Shown here: piece by piece, positions 11,501-23,100 of the stretch
Layout: each line of letters starts with the position of its first letter
How positions within the stretch are numbered: the first letter of the stretch is position 1
Assembly: GCF_032854445.1 (NCBI RefSeq)
Contig: NC_088303.1
Span: 5,215,501-5,279,500 of the forward strand
Length of the DNA: 64,000 nucleotides
Reading direction: 5' to 3'
Source: Liolophura sinensis
Lineage: Eukaryota; Mollusca; Polyplacophora; Chitonida; Chitonidae
The notes under the pieces: model-generated
What the model saw: only the letters and a program-made list of their open reading frames with translations
The model's database searches: none
What the model was told of the DNA's origin: nothing
Translations under genes and position numbers: made by a program

Positions 11501-13093
11501 TCTGAATTCCTGTCGAAAGTAAAGCCCTGTGCAGGAAGTAGTACATGAGGAAATAGAAATAAACAGTGAAAAACACAGCCTTGTTTTACTGGACATTATG
11601 GACAGTGAAACAGCCATATCATCTATCTCTGCGGCCTTGTAATCACACTGAATGGCAATCAAACAAAGCTGCCAGGATCCTCTTTCATTTCATACTTTCC
11701 TGAAACTGCCAATTCCCCTCTCACCGGATGAGTTATTCAAGTCTGAAAACAGCTGGTAAAAGAGATTTCTACTTGTAATTCAGATAAGTAAAGATAGAAC
11801 GAGTGCTGCACCAATTGTCTGGCCAGGTAAAATAAAGCCTAAATCACTCACTTCTAACCATGCCAAGCTTGGTGTTTAACACAATATTAAAGAATATTTC
11901 ATTTATATGATGACTCGGCAATCACCAACAAATCCTAGCTGGCTGAGCCACAATGCCTACAAACTTATTGGCCAAGGGGCTAGCAGCACAAAATGAATAC
12001 TGTTACTTACCTCTGATATATCAACAAATCCTGACAGCTTTATCACAGACGCTAATTTAGCTTGTGTTTTAATGTTAGATGTGCCTTCAGCTGACATGAC
12101 TGGCTCTCTAATAACAACAACTCCACTTGGTCGCAGTATTCTACACACTTCACCCAGAAGCTCAACATCATGCTGTATGCAACAAGGGGAAGCAACTCCT
12201 GACAGCACAACGTCAAATGTGGATACTCCATGTGAAGCTGAAACACAAAGGTTCCAAGGTGAATGAAAGATTATGGCTTCATGTCACTTCAACAATATAG
12301 CAGCCATATGGTGGTGTGAACATGTTAAACTAGGAGACAGTAGATGACCTTTCATGCGGCAATAAAAACATTACACAAAAGCAGACATTTTTAGAAGTAG
12401 ATAAAATAACACTAATATTGTATACTAGAAAATCAGTTATATATTTAGGTTTTATGATGTCAAAACCAAGACATTACCAGCACACTGAAACTCCTTCAGT
12501 TTGGTTACATACACATGCCACACTGCCAACCTAGAGGGGTCACTTTAGTCAAGAACACACCATCAACCTTGAAGGGTCATATTACTTACATATACATTGT
12601 CAATCTAGAGCGGTCACTTTAGTCATGTATATATGTATACACAAGGACAACCTGTTGGGGTCAGTTTGGTTACGTACACCTGCCACAAGGTCAACCTAAA
12701 GGGGTAACTTTAGTCGTGTACACACTATCAACCTTGAAGGGTCATATTACTTACATATACATTGTCAATCTAGAGCGGTCACTTTAGTCATGTATATGTA
12801 TACACAAGGACAACCTGTTGGGGTCAGTTTGGTTACGTACACCTGCCACAAGGTCAACCTAAAGGGGTAACTTTAGTCGTGTACACACAATCAAACTTGA
12901 GGGGTCACATTAGTTACTTACACACAGTCAACCTTTCCACATTCTCCACCTGGACTTTTCCTGTGCCCACTTTCTGTTGCAAGTTTTCCACAAGTGTCTT
13001 CACAACCTCAGGGGACTGGGAGCCACCCCATAACACCAGTACGTTGTCCCCATTCTTCACTGGTAAATCCTCTATGTTCTCTGGAATTCCCAT
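5562..13093 (-). CDS. CIAPIN1: Anamorsin (CIAPIN1), cytosolic Fe-S cluster assembly factor
   Basis: Six coding exons on the minus strand: 13093-12922, 12237-12011, 9580-9421, 9229-9086, 7097-6961 and 5675-5562 (954 nt, 317 aa; human is 312). All junctions are GT-AG and phases agree. Residues 1-170 follow the SAM-methyltransferase-like domain ([25 protein letters not shown]-type block). Then come an acidic linker ([21 protein letters not shown]) and two cysteine motifs: C237-x9-C247-x2-C250-x-C252 and C278-x2-C281-x7-C289-x2-C292. The second is split by intron 5. The family accepts electrons from the diflavin reductase NDOR1 for cytosolic Fe-S assembly. The ATG follows an acceptor directly, so a 5'UTR exon must lie upstream, probably in 13700-13950. 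Introns 1, 4 and 5 hold arrays seeded by the preceding donor site. Confidence 0.96.
5925..6972 (-). repeat. Donor-containing tandem array in CIAPIN1 intron 5 (82-bp unit, 12 copies)
   Basis: Twelve units of about 82 bp (75 bp in two) run from the 3' end of exon 5 into the intron. Read on the gene strand, each unit carries GCCTGTGGAAGC or a near match followed by GTAAGT. The first 12 bases equal the last 12 bases of exon 5 (6972-6961), and the next six are its donor. Donor-like sites lie near 5993, 6076, 6156, 6239, 6320, 6402 (GT lost to AT), 6482, 6557, 6638, 6720, 6802 and 6884; the real one is at 6960. Two 75-bp units 402 bp apart point to block duplication of about five units. Confidence 0.93.
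7510..9110 (-). repeat. Donor-containing tandem array in CIAPIN1 intron 4 (49-bp unit, about 25 copies)
   Basis: Unit about 49 bp; roughly 14 regular copies at 8407-9108 and about 11 more irregular ones at 7510-8040, split by a family B SINE at 8041-8406. On the gene strand each unit contains a version of AAACCTGATCCAGCTTCCC TTAAAG, the last 25 coding bases of exon 4 (KPDPASLK), followed by GTATGA or GTAAGA. The exon 4 boundary at 9086 is the right-most copy. Copies further from the exon are more diverged. Confidence 0.92.
8041..8406 (-). mobile_element. SINE family B, copy 2, inserted into the intron 4 array
   Basis: Near-complete copy, with GAGTGAGTGAGTGAGTG tail at left and tRNA-like head at right. 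On the minus strand the head reads CAGTTGGTAGAGCGCCCGC (A box), then GGATCAATCC (B box). It is flanked on both sides by CCTTTAAGGG, a unit motif of the array, consistent with a target-site duplication of about 10 bp. The array therefore existed before this insertion. Confidence 0.9.
10047..10074. other. Perfect 10-bp inverted repeat
   Basis: GGCCAGTTGA and TCAACTGGCC flank an 8-base loop inside CIAPIN1 intron 2. The surrounding GGGATAGAAATAAGCC stretch looks like a dispersed repeat, but no boundaries are visible. Confidence 0.5.
11136..11366 (+). mobile_element. SINE family A, copy 4 (CIAPIN1 intron 2)
   Basis: Forward copy, antisense to CIAPIN1, missing the first bases of the head. It carries GCTGGTTAGCGCACTAGCAC, GAGTTCAAGTCCAGCTCATG (B-box-like), the CCACCATAATGCTGGCC body and an AATAAATAAATAAATG end. 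A very decayed reverse fragment lies at about 11868-11955. Confidence 0.88.
12495..12930 (-). repeat. Donor-containing tandem array in CIAPIN1 intron 1 (37-46 bp unit, about 10 copies)
   Basis: About ten units of 37-46 bp begin with the last bases of exon 1. On the gene strand the exon end AGGTTGACTGTGT is followed by GTAAGTAACT..TGACCCCTC, and intron units read AGTTTGATTGTGTGTAC, AGGTTGACCTTGTG, AGATTGACAATGTATATGTAAGTAA and so on. Only some copies keep GTAAGT. A four-unit block of about 168 bp (12560-12727) is repeated at 12728-12893. Confidence 0.87.
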
Positions 13094-13700
13094 CTGGGCA
13101 AAAAATAAAAAGAAAATTTCCCTAATTCTGAGTAATGACAGGTTCTCTCTGCACATGCAGATAAATAAACATATGCATCAAAGAAAAGAATATGCTGGAC
13201 ACTTTCACGGAGCTGTCAAGCTGAGGGTGCTGTAATTCGGTATAGTGACATCAGTTCATTGATGGACACATAAGTTCACGATTTCATGTTTGAAATGTAA
13301 ATTAAAACATGTGGTGACCAATACCCTGGGAGGCTCAAGTATGTATATATAATAATGTATGTATTTGTTGTTCCCAGGGGCACTGACCTAATCAGAGTAA
13401 ACACACTAAGTTTTCACCAGGATGTCATGTACATGTATTCCTACTATACCAAACTATATTACTTCTAGTAGTAGGCATAAGTAGACCCAACAAAAATATC
13501 AATAAATCGGCATCTTAACACAGAAAACAATTCAAGAAAATGGAGAACGGAAGGGTGAAATAACCACAACAGCACAATTTCCGAAATTTACACAATTTTT
13601 GTTCTAAAATGATTTTCTCTCGTCACGCATTTACCCTTCTGTTATCTGCAGTATCATGGATAACATGCGCAGTATACGATATCTTGGGTTGCTTTGGATC

Positions 13701-14068
13701 TGACGTCATGTAGAAGGTTTATGGCGCACATACTTTCACGCGTACGCTCACACATCTCACAGGCCTGTGTCTTAGAAGAAAAAAAAATTCACGACAACCA
13801 AGTCATTTTAACTTCTCCTTCTTCAAATCATATAATATTTATTTAAGAATAGCTTGACTGCTTAGATATCATCCTCAACTGATTTACTTTGTGACGTCTG
13901 ACGCGTGCGTCCAATTTTCCCCAAGATGTCTTATTTTGCATCATATCGTGACCGCCTTTATCGGTAGAGGGCGCTGCTTGTCATGCAGCATCCATCCAAT
14001 GACCATTAACGTAAACGCTCTCCAGCCTCGTTTTAGCCAAAATAGGTTGTGACAGTTCATTTTATTGG
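13701..14068. promoter_or_regulatory. Shared promoter region of CIAPIN1 and TPX2 (CRE and three CCAAT boxes)
   Basis: CIAPIN1 (minus) and TPX2 (plus) start 1.1 kb apart, head to head. A palindromic cAMP-response element TGACGTCA lies at 13701-13708 and a seven-of-eight match TGACGTCT at 13892-13899. CCAAT boxes are at 13911-13915 and 13996-14000, and an inverted one (ATTGG) at 14064-14068. Multiple spaced CCAAT boxes binding NF-Y are typical of G2/M genes in animals, which fits TPX2. Transcription start sites are not visible. Both genes probably have non-coding first exons, because a splice acceptor precedes each start codon. Confidence 0.6.
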
Positions 14069-14193
14069 CTCCTGTATTTTAGCGGACAAGTCAAATTTAG
14101 CTGTTGTGAGAACCATTTCGATTTTCTAGATCGTTGGTCCATGTTTTCCAAAATACTCTTTTTTATTTAGATGTTAAGTGTTTTTATTTAGGT

Positions 14194-17100
14194 ATGGATG
14201 TGGACGAGAACGCCTGGGAGTACAACTGTCCCCAGTTTGTAGATTTTTCAAATCCGGATGCACTACCCCAAGCAGATGACAAAGAGTTCTTCAGTGTTGG
14301 TAAGTTCAATAAAATGATCTGAAAGTGCAACGATCTTGCAAGGAAACGTTTTCTAACATGCTGAATATTTCGGGCAGTGACTATCACATGTTTGTTTGTA
14401 ATTTTTTCTCTCTCCCTCACCCTCCTCTCAATATTAAATGCCATAATTACTCTTATTTCAAAGTGATGTAACAATTCCTTTGCTTCTATTTGTGGAATAA
14501 GATGAAAAAACGCAACTTTGATTGAAGTGATGCTCGAAATTATATAATGCTATGGTATGACTATCAGTGACAGTTGTCGATGAAGATCGTGAGAATCTTG
14601 TTTCATTAGTTTAATTAAATTAAACACTGAGGTTTATTTTCAACAATTTCTGATAATTACCTACCTGAAAGCTTAATCACTGAACTGAAACAGTAGCACC
14701 AATTTCTGGTGTGGATTGAAAAGAGTTTAACCTTAATTACCTCTCCTGCAAGCAAAAACCAGTTCTTGAGTCGCAATGTTGTTGAAATCCACAGAAATAT
14801 TCCCCTCTGTCTTAATAACTTTTGTGCTGTCATGATGAGTCATGTACTGAAGTCTCGAAACTACGCACTGACAAAGTATTGAAATCAACCTTACAAAATG
14901 AGACCATACTGCCAGTCTTAAATGACCAGTTTCAAGTTGGTTTCATGTAGGTAGAATATGTAGGTAGAATAAAATAGAAGAATTTGCCCAGTCAATCGAG
15001 AGAGAAAAGTCAACTTGCAGATATCTATGTTTATCCATGTTTTCTGGTCCTGGCTTCAGATACTATCTGGATTTTGGATACACCCAATGCGTGTTGACTG
15101 CAAACTGAGATTTTGAAAAATAGAAAAGTCAGTGCTTGTTCAGATCTTGGGATTTGTGAGGACTAGGTTCTTTATGTGTTAATTGCCGCATGCTTGTAAA
15201 CCCTGTTAAACCCCAAGCATTTATTCATTCATTCATTCTATTTTTGGTACATTTAGCTGCCAGTGTCAAGGAGGAAGACTTTACGGCTCCTGTAGCAAGT
15301 GAAAAACCCCAGGCTACATCCAGTAAGTACTACTTCAAGATTACTTTGCGGGTTCAGGGGCCACTTTCACAAAACTCTAAAAGTCACATTTCTCGTAACT
15401 TTTTTGAGTAAAAGTTGTCTAGGTTATGGATCTATAAGGCGATGTCATTTTTTGAGAAAAGTTACAAAATTTTGATTTATGAAATTTTGTGAAAGTGGGC
15501 CCTGGTTCAGGTAACAAAAATCAAATAGGCATAAAAGTGAATTAAGTTTTCCGAAGTTGTTACATGTATGTTAGACTTGTGTCTCCATGTGCTTGTTCAC
15601 AATTTCATGCTGAGTGTAATGTTAAGTTATAGTAAGGAAACTCGTTTGGAACAGTGAATCAGAGGTTTGAATTTGTATCAGTTTTCCAACGACTAGTTCA
15701 GTTGGCCTTTCTAAAGTGTTTTGTTAATGGTAATGAGGTCATCAAGTTTGTCATTTTGAGGGCACTTCGGTTTCCTCCACCCATATGACAGCTGATGTGA
15801 AAAAGTACAGTTTCTAATGTTACGTATTTTTGGAACCTTTTAGCCTAGGTAATGTGCACTTTAGGGAAATTTTAAGCATATTTTGATCTCCCCTAATGAG
15901 TTCATAAGCAGTCCTGTGCATAGTGTCATGAGTTAATGACTTGTTTATACATGTACAGTAACATAAACATTTGAGGACATTGTCAACAGTTGGTGTAATG
16001 CGTAGAAGACCATCCCACAGCAAGACTGCACATCTGTGTCAATTGTCATTGTTTTATTTATTTTGTTTAGTCCTCCTCCTAAGTTTGGTTTACTTAAATT
16101 TTCTTGCTGCACATGAGTTGTTGAAAGTTATGTATTTTGATTAAGTTTGTGTTGACGTTATTTACTTTCAGAAATTATACCCGAAAATTAAGATCATACA
16201 TTATTAACTTGTCTTTGTTTAGACTGACTTATTCAAGTTTGTTGGTTGCATTGCACCTAACATCTACTTTTCTACAATCTTGAGTTAATTTAAATTTTTT
16301 TTGTTTTCATCTTTAATATATTCAACCCTTATGTATTCAAATGTGGTTTCAAAAAGTAACACATACTGACATAAAGCAGTACATGCTCTGCGTTGTGATT
16401 TAAACGTTGGTTAAAATTTACAAGCACTTTGATATTCAGATGTAACTTATAATGATGGCATTAATGATGGCACAAGTACAACATTTTTACTTACATGTAT
16501 TTCTCATGACCTTTTGTTTATTATAATATTCCAGGTGAAGTAATAAGTATACCTGCAGGATTAGTATTTTAAAATAGAATTCTGCTCAATTTCACATCCA
16601 TTTTGTTATTATATTAATATTACACTACATGTACGTAATTAAATATCACTCTCAACATCTCTGTTTTCATAAGCAGGATCACGAGAAACTACAGTAAGGG
16701 TAAATTATGAACAGAGGCTTAAAACAGAAGACATTTGGTAATACTACACCTTAAATGGCAGAGAATATTTGAGATCTAATATGTGCACAACTACTTCCAG
16801 AGCTTAAGAATCCAGCTGAGCTTAATACATCACATGTGTAATCTCATGATTCATTGAATTTCATTGTAAATTTATTAAATGTAACTTGATCATATAAGAG
16901 ATTGACTTTAACACTGTAGTCCGTCTCTGGTTGCAGATTCTGGCCCAAGTAACGTATATTCCTCTTTGGACGCATGGAATAGGACGGGAGCCAGTAAAAG
17001 TACTGATTCCTCCAAACCAGTGGCTGTGGATAAAAGGTCAGTGTGCTAAGTTTGGATCTGTATCGTTCAAGAATACCTTGTTTGGATTTGAAGTAAGAAG

Positions 17101-20100
17101 ATTTCATCATGTTGCAAAATTCAAAAATTTTATGGATTTGGTATTTTGTGGATTTATAGAATCTGATGTTCTTTTAATTTATTATTTGGAGGAGTACAAA
17201 TGAGCTTTTCATAATTTTTTTTTTTTTAGGAGGTAAAAATTGTTCTAAAAATAAGGCTTCTCTTGCTGTGAGCAGTGTCATTAACATATACTTTCACACC
17301 TTGAAAATGCACAGTGTAGAAGTTGGTGAGACAAACATAACATTTGTGAGTGGTAAAGACATATTATGGTCACATGGCAATATTCTTCTACAGTTTGTAG
17401 ACTGAAAATCTGTTTTCCTTCAAAAATAAATACATCCCAGTCCCATTTCCACTGGTTGTTTGTGAGTTATGCGTTTTCAAAGTGGTTTTCCCGAAAAAGT
17501 AATTCTTAATGCTTTATTTCCCCTTCAGCATTACTGCTCTAATTTACATGTAGGCAATTTTTAGTTTGGCTTCAAAAGCCTGATTTATAATAATCTTTGT
17601 GTGCTGTTGTGACCAGCAGCGAAAGTGAAGTCTTCATGTGAGAATGGTCACAAGGTCACTGATTCTTGTAACCATGTTGCTGACCCTTATCACAATGCAA
17701 CTGACACGTGCCACAATGCATCTGACTTTTGTTACATACATGTACATGTTACAGGATAAATGGCCAGTCTTCAGGCAAGGCTGTGCTAGTAAAACAGGCC
17801 TCGATACATCCACCCTCAAAGAAAGTGGAACATGGGAGAAACTCTCTAAAACGCAGTCGCTCCTCCGCAAACACCAAACAGCAGGAGGAAATTGACTGTC
17901 CCTCACCAGCAGCTAAGTCGATTAAGCGCAGCAACTCTGTGAAAAGCCTGTCGGACGCCAAGTCATTTCAGCGTTCCAACTCTTCCTCTGATCTGGCCTC
18001 TAGGAAGAGGTTGACCAGAAGTACCTCTAACAGCACTTTGGCACCTGCGTCTAGCAGTTTTAGACTTACACGCACCACGTCAAGGGACTCACTGAGGGAT
18101 CGCTCTGTAAGAGATCGCTCTCTCGAGGTAAAACCCACTGCAAACAGAGAAAAAAAGATGGCCACACTGACTGTTGCTACATCTCCCACCTTTCTGAGGT
18201 AAGCTTGTGGACCTTAGGGAAGGCAGTGTTAATTATTCATGTTCTTGAGGCCTTCATGGCTGAGGTGGTTAGTGCCTCAGCATGGTGCATTAACTCGGGA
18301 GCCTTTCACCAGGCTAATCGCTGTGAGTTCAAGTCCAGCTCATGCTGTCTTCCTCTCCAGCTGTACAAGGGAAGGTCTTGCCAGAAACCTGCAGATGGTT
18401 GTGGGCTTTGCCCAGTTTCCTCTCACTGCAATGCTGGCCGCCATCATGTAAGTGAAATATTCTTGAGTACAGCATAAAACACCAATTGAATAAATCAAAT
18501 GAGATTAATGTTCTTGTTCAAGCTGTGGTCCAAAATGGCTTTCTTCACCACTTGTCCCAGGGGCTACCATCAAAACATACCATATGCCTGAGGCATACAG
18601 ACTTATTTTTACCCTCATCTAGTGAATTGCTTTGAAACTCTTGGTTTCCTGGTATGGCGTTTTCATTGGATAGCAGAGGACCATATCAGTTTATATGTGG
18701 GAGGATTTAAGGACTCCTTGCTTTCTTTAATAGGTCTCCAAAAAAATGGGTGGAAATCAGATGGATGTAAATCAATCAAATTATTTGCCACCATTATATT
18801 TTGAATGTTTCTTAACCCATTTATATATGAATTTTATACTCCTTCCCACATGAATCATTGCAGGGATGTCAGTGGAAGCTACTTTTTGTCTGTTGGCATT
18901 TTTTTTTTTTTTCATTTGACTAAAAATAAAATAAGGAAACAACCCTGTGATTCTTTGTAAAATTAGTGGAAAGTTCTCTGCTTTTGTTTTAGTCGACTAC
19001 GCAAGAAATGTGCTGGGAAAGCTCAGACGAAAACAACAGAAGAAATTGAGATAGAGCAAACTGCCATGATGAGGAAAGCTTTGCAGGATAAACTGAAGAA
19101 AAATCAGCATGGCTACAAAAAGGCATTAGCTTTGCCGGCTTTTCCGTCTGCTGCTCCTCAGCTTGCTAACACTGTTGTCCAGGAGTTTCACTTCCACACC
19201 GACAAGAAAGTGAGGACACACACAATGGAAACCAGAAGTGAAACCAAGGACTTTGCTCAGACCTTGCGATCAAATTCTCAACCTCATCAGGTACATGTGT
19301 GTCCCAGTTTCATTTTGCATGAAAGTATATTCTCTAGCCAAGCAACCAAATGATTTTCGTTACTGGCCCGCTTGCCAGGTTCTGATGCTGCTTCCAGTGT
19401 TCTGGCGTCAGCTGTAAGCCAGGATATCTGTCAGCTGTCAGACCAGGTGCAGTGTTTTCTTTCAAGGCTCTCCCTGATTTTCTCTTCAAAAATGACCATT
19501 GTCACACAGGTGAAGTGCACCAATGAAATAAACATCCATAAAAAATTCTTTTTCCTGACCCTATCCAAAAAAGTAGGTTGTGTAGGTTGAAATTATTTTT
19601 TTTATTCTGGCTAATGAAAAAATGGTAAAGAAAAGTGATTATTTCTTTAATTCAACTTGTAAACTCCAGATACTTATTACAAAATAATTATTATTTAGCA
19701 GATGCTGTCACTTTCTGAATGATTTACAAAATACTTGTACCTAGATTTTTCACAACAATGTCAGTAGACAAGCATCGGGAATGTAACAGTCCTCGTGAAG
19801 AGTAAACATTTTAAGGCTGCTTTTAAGTCATAAAATGGATTAGGCTCCATTAGATTTAAACTGTTTTGAAATGTTCAATACACCGAGTTTATTGCAAATG
19901 CATGCACCACAAATATGCCATGAGGCTATGCTGTTGAATGTGTGTTTTCATTTGACAGAAGCAACTTCCTCAAGGATGCATGACTGTTGTACAACCTTTC
20001 AACTTGACAGAGAGTAAAAAAAGGCCTGAAGAAAACACGGGAGCATGTGTATTTAAGTCAATGGCAGAGACCATCAAAGATTTCCACAGGCGAACTCCTG

Positions 20101-23100
20101 ATAGATTTAGGACAAAATTAAAAGGTACACCATACATGTAGCTCAGATTTAAAGGAAATGTAAACCATCACAGTGGGTGATGTTATATAGATTGTACTTC
20201 TTTTTTTTGTGCATTACGGTTCACGTAACCAATATTTGTAGATGTACACTTACACAAGTCTTAACAGGCAATGACGCGAATGTCTAATATACATGTACCA
20301 CAATTAGATAGGACTTGCTTTCTAGACTGGGTTGTTTTGTATACCGGAATTTTTTTGTACAATGGATGTTTTTGCACACGCATTATAGACTGGATGCGTT
20401 TACAGAGTGGATTTCATTGAAGATGTGAACTGTTTCCTTTATCAACAGATCCCAGTCCAAGAATGCGATCTAAATCCCCTCCTCACAAACTAACCCTTCC
20501 AAAGACGCCATCACTGGAGACCAGGTCTAGGAGCAGACCTGTACACGCCCCATCTCAGGAGGAGCTAGAGGAGCAGGAACTGGAAATGATCAAACAGTAA
20601 GTCTGTGTCCCTGTAACATGGTACTTAAGTTAGAACCATATTCTTCGTTGGGTAAAGGGAGTGGGTCGAGAAGCGGGTGGTTAAAGGCACTTGTTTTTCA
20701 ATGACAAGTAAAACAAGGCATAGGTTCAGTCCTGGCTTTGGACAAAAATTTGCAGATTCCCCCCACTTGCTCTGCCCCGGGTGATACTTACATGTATGTG
20801 GGGTGGTCTGCATAGTCGGCACCATAATGATTATGTCAAAATGTTTGAGAAAACCTTTGCTGTCATGAGCATCTTTTGTCAACTATAGCTGGCAACAACT
20901 GTCAGCTCTCAAGTAGCAGTTACACTTTTGGTGACATGGGCCTGGTTCTCAAAGAGGTGATAACATTTCCCTGTTGCATGTGATGCATCACAATGAACAA
21001 CTCTGGGTACAGTGCTCAACTTTGCCTAAGCTTGCATAGATCAACACAACTGTAGACTGTTGGATGTTTCTTGTCTCAGGAGAGTAGATTGTGATCGCAA
21101 ACCCATATAGACTGATGAAAACCAACACCTGATCTTCCTAATTTTTGTCTTGTTTAATACATGTATTTGTTGGTGTTGTTGTTGACTCAGGAATCAGTTT
21201 AAGGCTCACCCAGTTAACCCGAAGATCTTCACACATGGTCGCCTAGGACTGAAGAAGGTGGAGAGCAAGCCTGTCACTCAGGTGGAAGAATTCAGCCTGA
21301 CCTCTGACCAAAGGGTCAAGGTCAACTCCACCACCAACAAAGACAAGGAGGAGAAATTTGAGTTCCATGCTCGACCTGCCCCAGCAAAAATCCTTGAGGG
21401 TGTTGTGGTATGTGTATTTGTTAAACAATGTAATCTCTAATACTTTAATAGCGGGTACTGACTTACATTGTTACATTTTAGATGGGATGTATACATACAT
21501 GTAAACACTGTAGTTCATAAAATCACTCTTGGAGAATTCCAAAGAGAACTTTGGCATAAGTTGTCACTGTGTGACAAAAGTTTGGAAGTTGGTTTGAGTA
21601 ATGGTTTACCCAGTGAATTCTGGTTTCTCCCACCGAAGAAACTGACTGTTGTATTGAGAGTACGACATTTTCCCCCAAGTTACTGTGGGGCCACGGTCAC
21701 AAGTAATCAACAACTTTTGTGTGGCCATTTGCGCAGTCTAACATTTGTTGAAGTGAAAATTATTCAGTATGGCATAATGCAGCAGTCAGGTAAATTAATT
21801 ATGTAGACAGTGTAGAATTCAGTTCATGAGATACAGACTTAATGCAGTGCTGTATTTGCACAGGGAGTGAAGCCAGCAAAGAAGGTTGTGCCAACAGTGC
21901 CACATTCGCCTGCTCTTTCGGTCAAGCTTCGCGCTCGCCTGCCCCGCCTCCAGCCCGAGCAGGAGGAGGAGTGTGTGGCTGTGCTCAGGCGCCCTGTCCC
22001 CCACACAGGGGTACCTTTTCAACCCCATCTGCCTCATAAACACAGTGTAGTGGAACCTTTCCAGTTTGATGAGAGAGACAAGGAAAGATGGGCAAAGAAG
22101 GAAGAGAAGCTGAAGCAAATTGCAGAAGAACAAAATAAGGTAGGATTTTGTTGATGTAAATGTAATGATGAATATATCAAGGCAACCTGTGAGCAAGTAA
22201 TGTTTCTGTGATAAATGTTGATGATGCTCTGCCGATGGCCTGTGTGCGTATAGTACAGCTTAACTGATACAGGGTTCGCACAGTCATTGAAACTCCTTGA
22301 AAGTGCTTGAAAAATACAATTTCATTTTCAAGTACTTGAAAGTCCTTAAGAAGGACAAATACTCCTGGAAACTCCTTGAAAGTCTTAGTTTGTCCGGACT
22401 AAAATATTGTCTGCTGGCCGCCGAATCTGTATATCGGGAGCTCGCTGATAATTCTCCCACAATCAGGGCTTCTGCTGGCACTCGCCATTGTCACAAATTT
22501 AGAACAATGTTTTTGAAATGGCCATAAGATTTGAAAAAATGTAAATGTTTTTGGCGACAAATTTATTTACTTAAGAAAAAACGTTATACAAAATCTGTCA
22601 TGAGAGTTTTCTGGGGTTTTTAGCAGATTTTCGGAATTTTTCTTATGAAAATAATCCACTTTCATTTCAGACAGTCTCATCTCGGGGATAAGTGAAATAT
22701 TCTTGAGTACGGCGCAAAAAACACCAATCAAAAAAAACTTACACTAAGTTAGACTTACACTAAAGAACGCTTGAAATCATTTTGTTAAACAACAAATGAA
22801 AATCATGGCATTTTTGGGGATGCCTTTCATCGCCAGTTGTTAAAAAGGAAAAAAAAAATTATCAAGGGAAATAAATCAATGTAGAGTTACACCTGTAAGT
22901 TACCTCCCATGAATCTCATCTCGGGGATAAGTGAAATATTCTTGAGTACGGCGTAAAACACCAATAAAAAAAAAAAAAAAAAAAAAACATATCGGGGAAA
23001 CAACAGCAACACAGTTGTATGGAAATTACTTGATGGAAATCTATAAAGGGGATTCAATATTGTTGCAAGTTGACTTACACTAAATAACGCTTGAAATCAT

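Noticed and set aside
17221-17280. Possible extra TPX2 exon after a TTTTTTTTAG acceptor
   Set aside because: The frame hits a stop immediately, and exon 3 joins exon 4 (17755) in phase without it.
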